From contig VZRZ01006776.1 in assembly GCA_013398175.1 (NCBI GenBank), positions 522,525 to 586,524 on the forward strand: a stretch of DNA of 64,000 nt. The letters run 5' to 3'. A program made the translations under genes and the position numbers. Positions within the stretch are counted from its first letter, which is position 1. Each line of letters begins with the position of its first letter. This document shows positions 61,201 to 64,000 of the stretch, piece by piece. A model generated the notes under the pieces. That model was not told where the DNA came from, did no database searches, and saw only the letters and a program-made list of their open reading frames with translations. Source of the DNA: Climacteris rufus (taxonomy: Eukaryota > Chordata > Aves > Passeriformes > Climacteridae).

Positions 61201-63330
61201 ATATGATGCTTTTGATTGGAGAGGCAAATTCTTCCTAAGTACTTGTGTTGTTTGAATACTTCTATGATGACAAAAGAAGTTTTCAAATGATTTTGCCTGG
61301 TAGCAATATATTATGAAGAGTTAATTATCAAAGTTATCAAGTAAGTTTTTCCTTGTACCATTTAATAATTAAATTGGAAATCCTCAACACTTTTTAATTA
61401 GGGAATTAAAAATCTACATATGGAAGGTGTTGCCTTTATTTTTTTTTTCACCCTTCAGGTGAGATGATTAGGTTTTCTATTCAATTTTAATCATAGAGAG
61501 AGTAGTACTTCTTAATTTGGTGATATGAATCAATTCAATATAGCATAGCATTGATTAATTCTGCTGTAGGTAACTGCAATATATAGATACTTTTATAATA
61601 AATATTCTTTCTTTTTATTCAAAAATTGTAGAATTGAGCTAGCTGCCCAATAAAAAGAATTTTAAAATGCTGAAGATAAATTAAAACTGGGAGAAGGTGA
61701 ATATCAAGAGTTTAAAACAATGTTTTAAATAGGACTAATTTTGATTTAGAAGCTCCTACATTATATACCAACATTTTTATATCATCACATACAAGAGAAT
61801 ACAAACTTGTTAAACATAATTCCTGCTTGAGACACTTCCATATTCTAAGTTACATGACTCCCTTATTTCTTATAAGACTGCTATCTTTCAATGATGTGGT
61901 AGCAACCCCTTTATTGCTATTTTTCATTATATGAGTTTTCTTTACCAATTATTTTTTCAGTGAAATGGAAATGTCCTCAGAGTCAGAACTAGAGGTGGTA
62001 TAATTGCTGGAACTGATTTTCCTGACATGTATTTGAGATTTTCACTGGAACGGATTTTTTTCCTTTTTTCTCATCATAGCATGTGTTATGTGACTCTTCT
62101 ACAAGCATATGCTGTACTACAACTGTTGTTTCTTGTGTTTTTCTTTGATCACCTGAGCTGTAAAAGATCATGGCTGATTTATATTACAATCAGTAGAAGA
62201 TAATCCTATCTAATTCAAAATTCACTTTGTGTTTCTAATTCACTGATGTCTTGAATTGAGTAAATAAAAGAGCAACCTCATATGATATTCATCTACTCTC
62301 TTTTTTTTTGTTACCATCTCCAGAGTTCACCAACCCAGCCCAGTATCATCATCATCATGTTGCAGACATTCAGATAGTTTTCCTGCTTTAGATAAGTTAT
62401 CTTGTGAGACTGTGCTTTCTGTGCTCAAGTTCCAAACGTTTTTAATGGACACAATAAGTTTGAAATTTCCGAGATAATATTAGGTTTAACTGAACTCAAA
62501 GCCTAAAGCCCTTGCAATGCCGGTCAGAGTGGTTGAAGTGGACTACAAAAGGAGACCTTTCAGATTGCAAGGATTTGCACTCCTGACCTATCTTGTTTTG
62601 TGTATATCCTTATCTATCACCAGCTGTATTCAGACATGTTCTATTTTATAGGGCTACATAAGCCCTATAAAAGCTAGGAGACCTGGCTCTTGACTCCCTA
62701 CTGTGAGTTGCTTGAGATGCTCTTTTCTTCCTGAGCTTGCTGCTCTATCTTGGTACCTATAGGGAATAATGAATTCTGAAGAAAGAAATGAAGAAAAAAA
62801 CAGTGAATATTAAGGATGAATTGGACTATGTGCAACCAGACTAGACAGCCAAAACAAAGAAATAGGATAGATGAAAGCTTGCCAGATAAAAGAGGAAAGG
62901 ATGGAAGGCTTGAGAGAGCTTGGCATGTTTTTATACCTGCCCTGTCCCCCAAAATTTATTCTGTTATTTTTTAATTTCGCATGCATTGCAAATTTTTATC
63001 TTGTGCTACATGAAAAAAATGCCAACATTCTGAGGGTTGTGGTAATGAGGGTGCATGTGGATTTTGTTCTTTTTAAAGTTACAGCTGAAGTACAACACTT
63101 ATATTGAGATGCTCCTTTTGAAATACTTTCAGAATAATTTTACAGACTAAACGATTTATACAGAACTTTCGAGAATATTCTGAACTTATTCATTTGAGCC
63201 CCATGGACACTTTAGATTGACTCAACACTCTTTAAAACTCCTTTGTCTTATTTCCAGTCATGTATATAATATACACAGATGCAAGAAGATTTCTATTAAT
63301 CTTACAGTGCAATATAAAAGCTCTAAACCT
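58241..63330. other. unique AT-rich sequence
   Basis: The first 300 bp may extend the LINE but I could not match them. Otherwise no gene or repeat family recognised. A short TAG triplet run lies near 59280 and an ATC run near 62346. Confidence 0.5.
59467..59486. repeat. 20-bp palindrome
   Basis: AGGTGTTCA (59467-59475) and TGAACACCT (59478-59486) are perfect reverse complements separated by only two bases. Each arm holds TGTTC/GAACA, the half-site used by steroid receptors, but the 2-base spacing and orientation do not match a classic response element. Confidence 0.85.
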
Positions 63331-63410
63331 GTAAGGTTGTGTGTATGTGTATATATATATATATATATATACATACATATACATATGTATGTATATATAT
63401 ATAAATATAT
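63331..63410. repeat. (TG)n/(TA)n microsatellite
   Basis: A short GT run grades into TA alternation with ACAT and GTAT interruptions. Confidence 0.95.
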
Positions 63411-63415
63411 AAAAA

Positions 63416-63502
63416 TCTATCTCTATATCTCTATCTCTATCTCTATCTCTATCTCTATCTCTATCTCTATCTCTATCTCTATCTCTATCTCTATCTCTAT
63501 CT
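63416..63502. repeat. (CTCTAT)n microsatellite, about 12 pure units
   Basis: Starts with an interrupted unit near 63416, then is a pure CTCTAT array from 63429 to 63502. The minus-strand frame of repeated Asp-Arg residues is an artefact of the repeat. Confidence 0.97.
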
Positions 63503-64000
63503 AATCTGTATCCATCTGTATCCTCTATATCTCCCATACTTCTATAATATTGAAAAGTACTATATATTTTTGTTAGAACTTACTAAATATCAGCCTTGAT
63601 ACATTTTGATATACTTACTGCATATATAGGATATATTGAAGAACTCGGCATATAAACAATATGGTTAGAGAATGGATAATACATTAAACTTGAGACTTCT
63701 TTAGGATTCATGTGACTTCTCTATGGCTGAAACATTTACCAGTGTGGATTTTCTTAGCTCCCATCCATAGGATGGTAGACTTAAGTGACTGGAAGAAAAG
63801 TATAGAAATGCACTCTCTGACCATAGCAGCACAATGTGGAGACTAAAATAAATCTTGAAAGCTTTCCCTTTTCAAATATCTTTTTCTATCTGCCATTACA
63901 GTTTTGATAAAGCTAAGAGGCAATTATAATTGCTGGAAATACTAATTTGAATTAATTTTAGCTCTGAATGAATGACACAAAGACTTTTTCCTTCCTTTCT
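63503..64000. other. unique AT-rich sequence
   Basis: Degenerate CTGTATC/CTATAT words continue to about 63535; nothing else recognised. Confidence 0.5.

Noticed and set aside
63232..63537. Asp-Arg or Ile-Ser repeat proteins
   Set aside because: Translations of the CTCTAT microsatellite.
1..64000. CRISPR arrays, operons, riboswitches, bacterial promoters or prophage
   Set aside because: Composition, repeat content and lack of long coding frames show vertebrate nuclear DNA; the only regular arrays are microsatellites without spacers.

Overview
This window looks like non-coding nuclear DNA from a bird. It is AT-rich and contains no bacterial-style gene arrangement and no protein-coding gene I can defend. 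The repeat families point to an amniote: a CR1 LINE 3' end of the avian type, older CR1/L3-clade LINE remnants, three LTRs from endogenous retroviruses, and worn tRNA-derived (MIR-like) SINE pieces of the kind shared by reptiles, birds and mammals. There are no Alu, B1 or L1 sequences. All family names rest on recognising conserved phrases from memory; I had no repeat library. Finer taxonomic placement is a guess.

Layout. 0.6-1.5 kb: antisense CR1-type LINE fragment with the end of ORF1 and the endonuclease half of ORF2. 1.5-23.4 kb: unique AT-rich sequence with one probable MIR (3.7 kb), small palindromes and tandem duplications, a pyrimidine microsatellite (16.2 kb), and an AT repeat plus poly-T with assembly gaps (20.4-20.6 kb). 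23.46-23.73 kb: a short LTR-like block ending in a hairpin. 25.17-25.30 kb: MIR-like SINE. 25.3-43.6 kb: mostly unique AT-rich sequence with a second MIR-like core near 39.8 kb. 43.66-45.05 kb: a cluster of microsatellites including about 27 units of TTTTTC. 46.3-46.6 kb: two perfect hairpins with octamer-like motifs between them. 49.66-50.30 kb: antisense ERV LTR plus leader-like sequence. 51.3-51.95 kb: a less AT-rich patch with a weak exon-like signal. 53.14 kb: CR1 3' tail. 53.52-54.04 kb: CpG-rich solo LTR with terminal inverted repeats and a near-perfect 6-bp target duplication. 55.76-55.87 kb: T/G-only tract. 56.24-58.24 kb: about 2 kb of an old antisense CR1/L3 LINE across the reverse-transcriptase region. 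63.3-63.5 kb: compound microsatellite.

Interpretation. The open reading frames are short and fit chance in AT-rich DNA, or lie antisense to repeats. The window is best read as an intergenic or intronic desert that has collected retroelements of several ages. I found no operon, CRISPR array, RNA gene or novel multi-gene system. The best leads are the young-looking solo LTR, the LTR with a hairpin at its edge, and the hairpin/octamer block near 46.4 kb.
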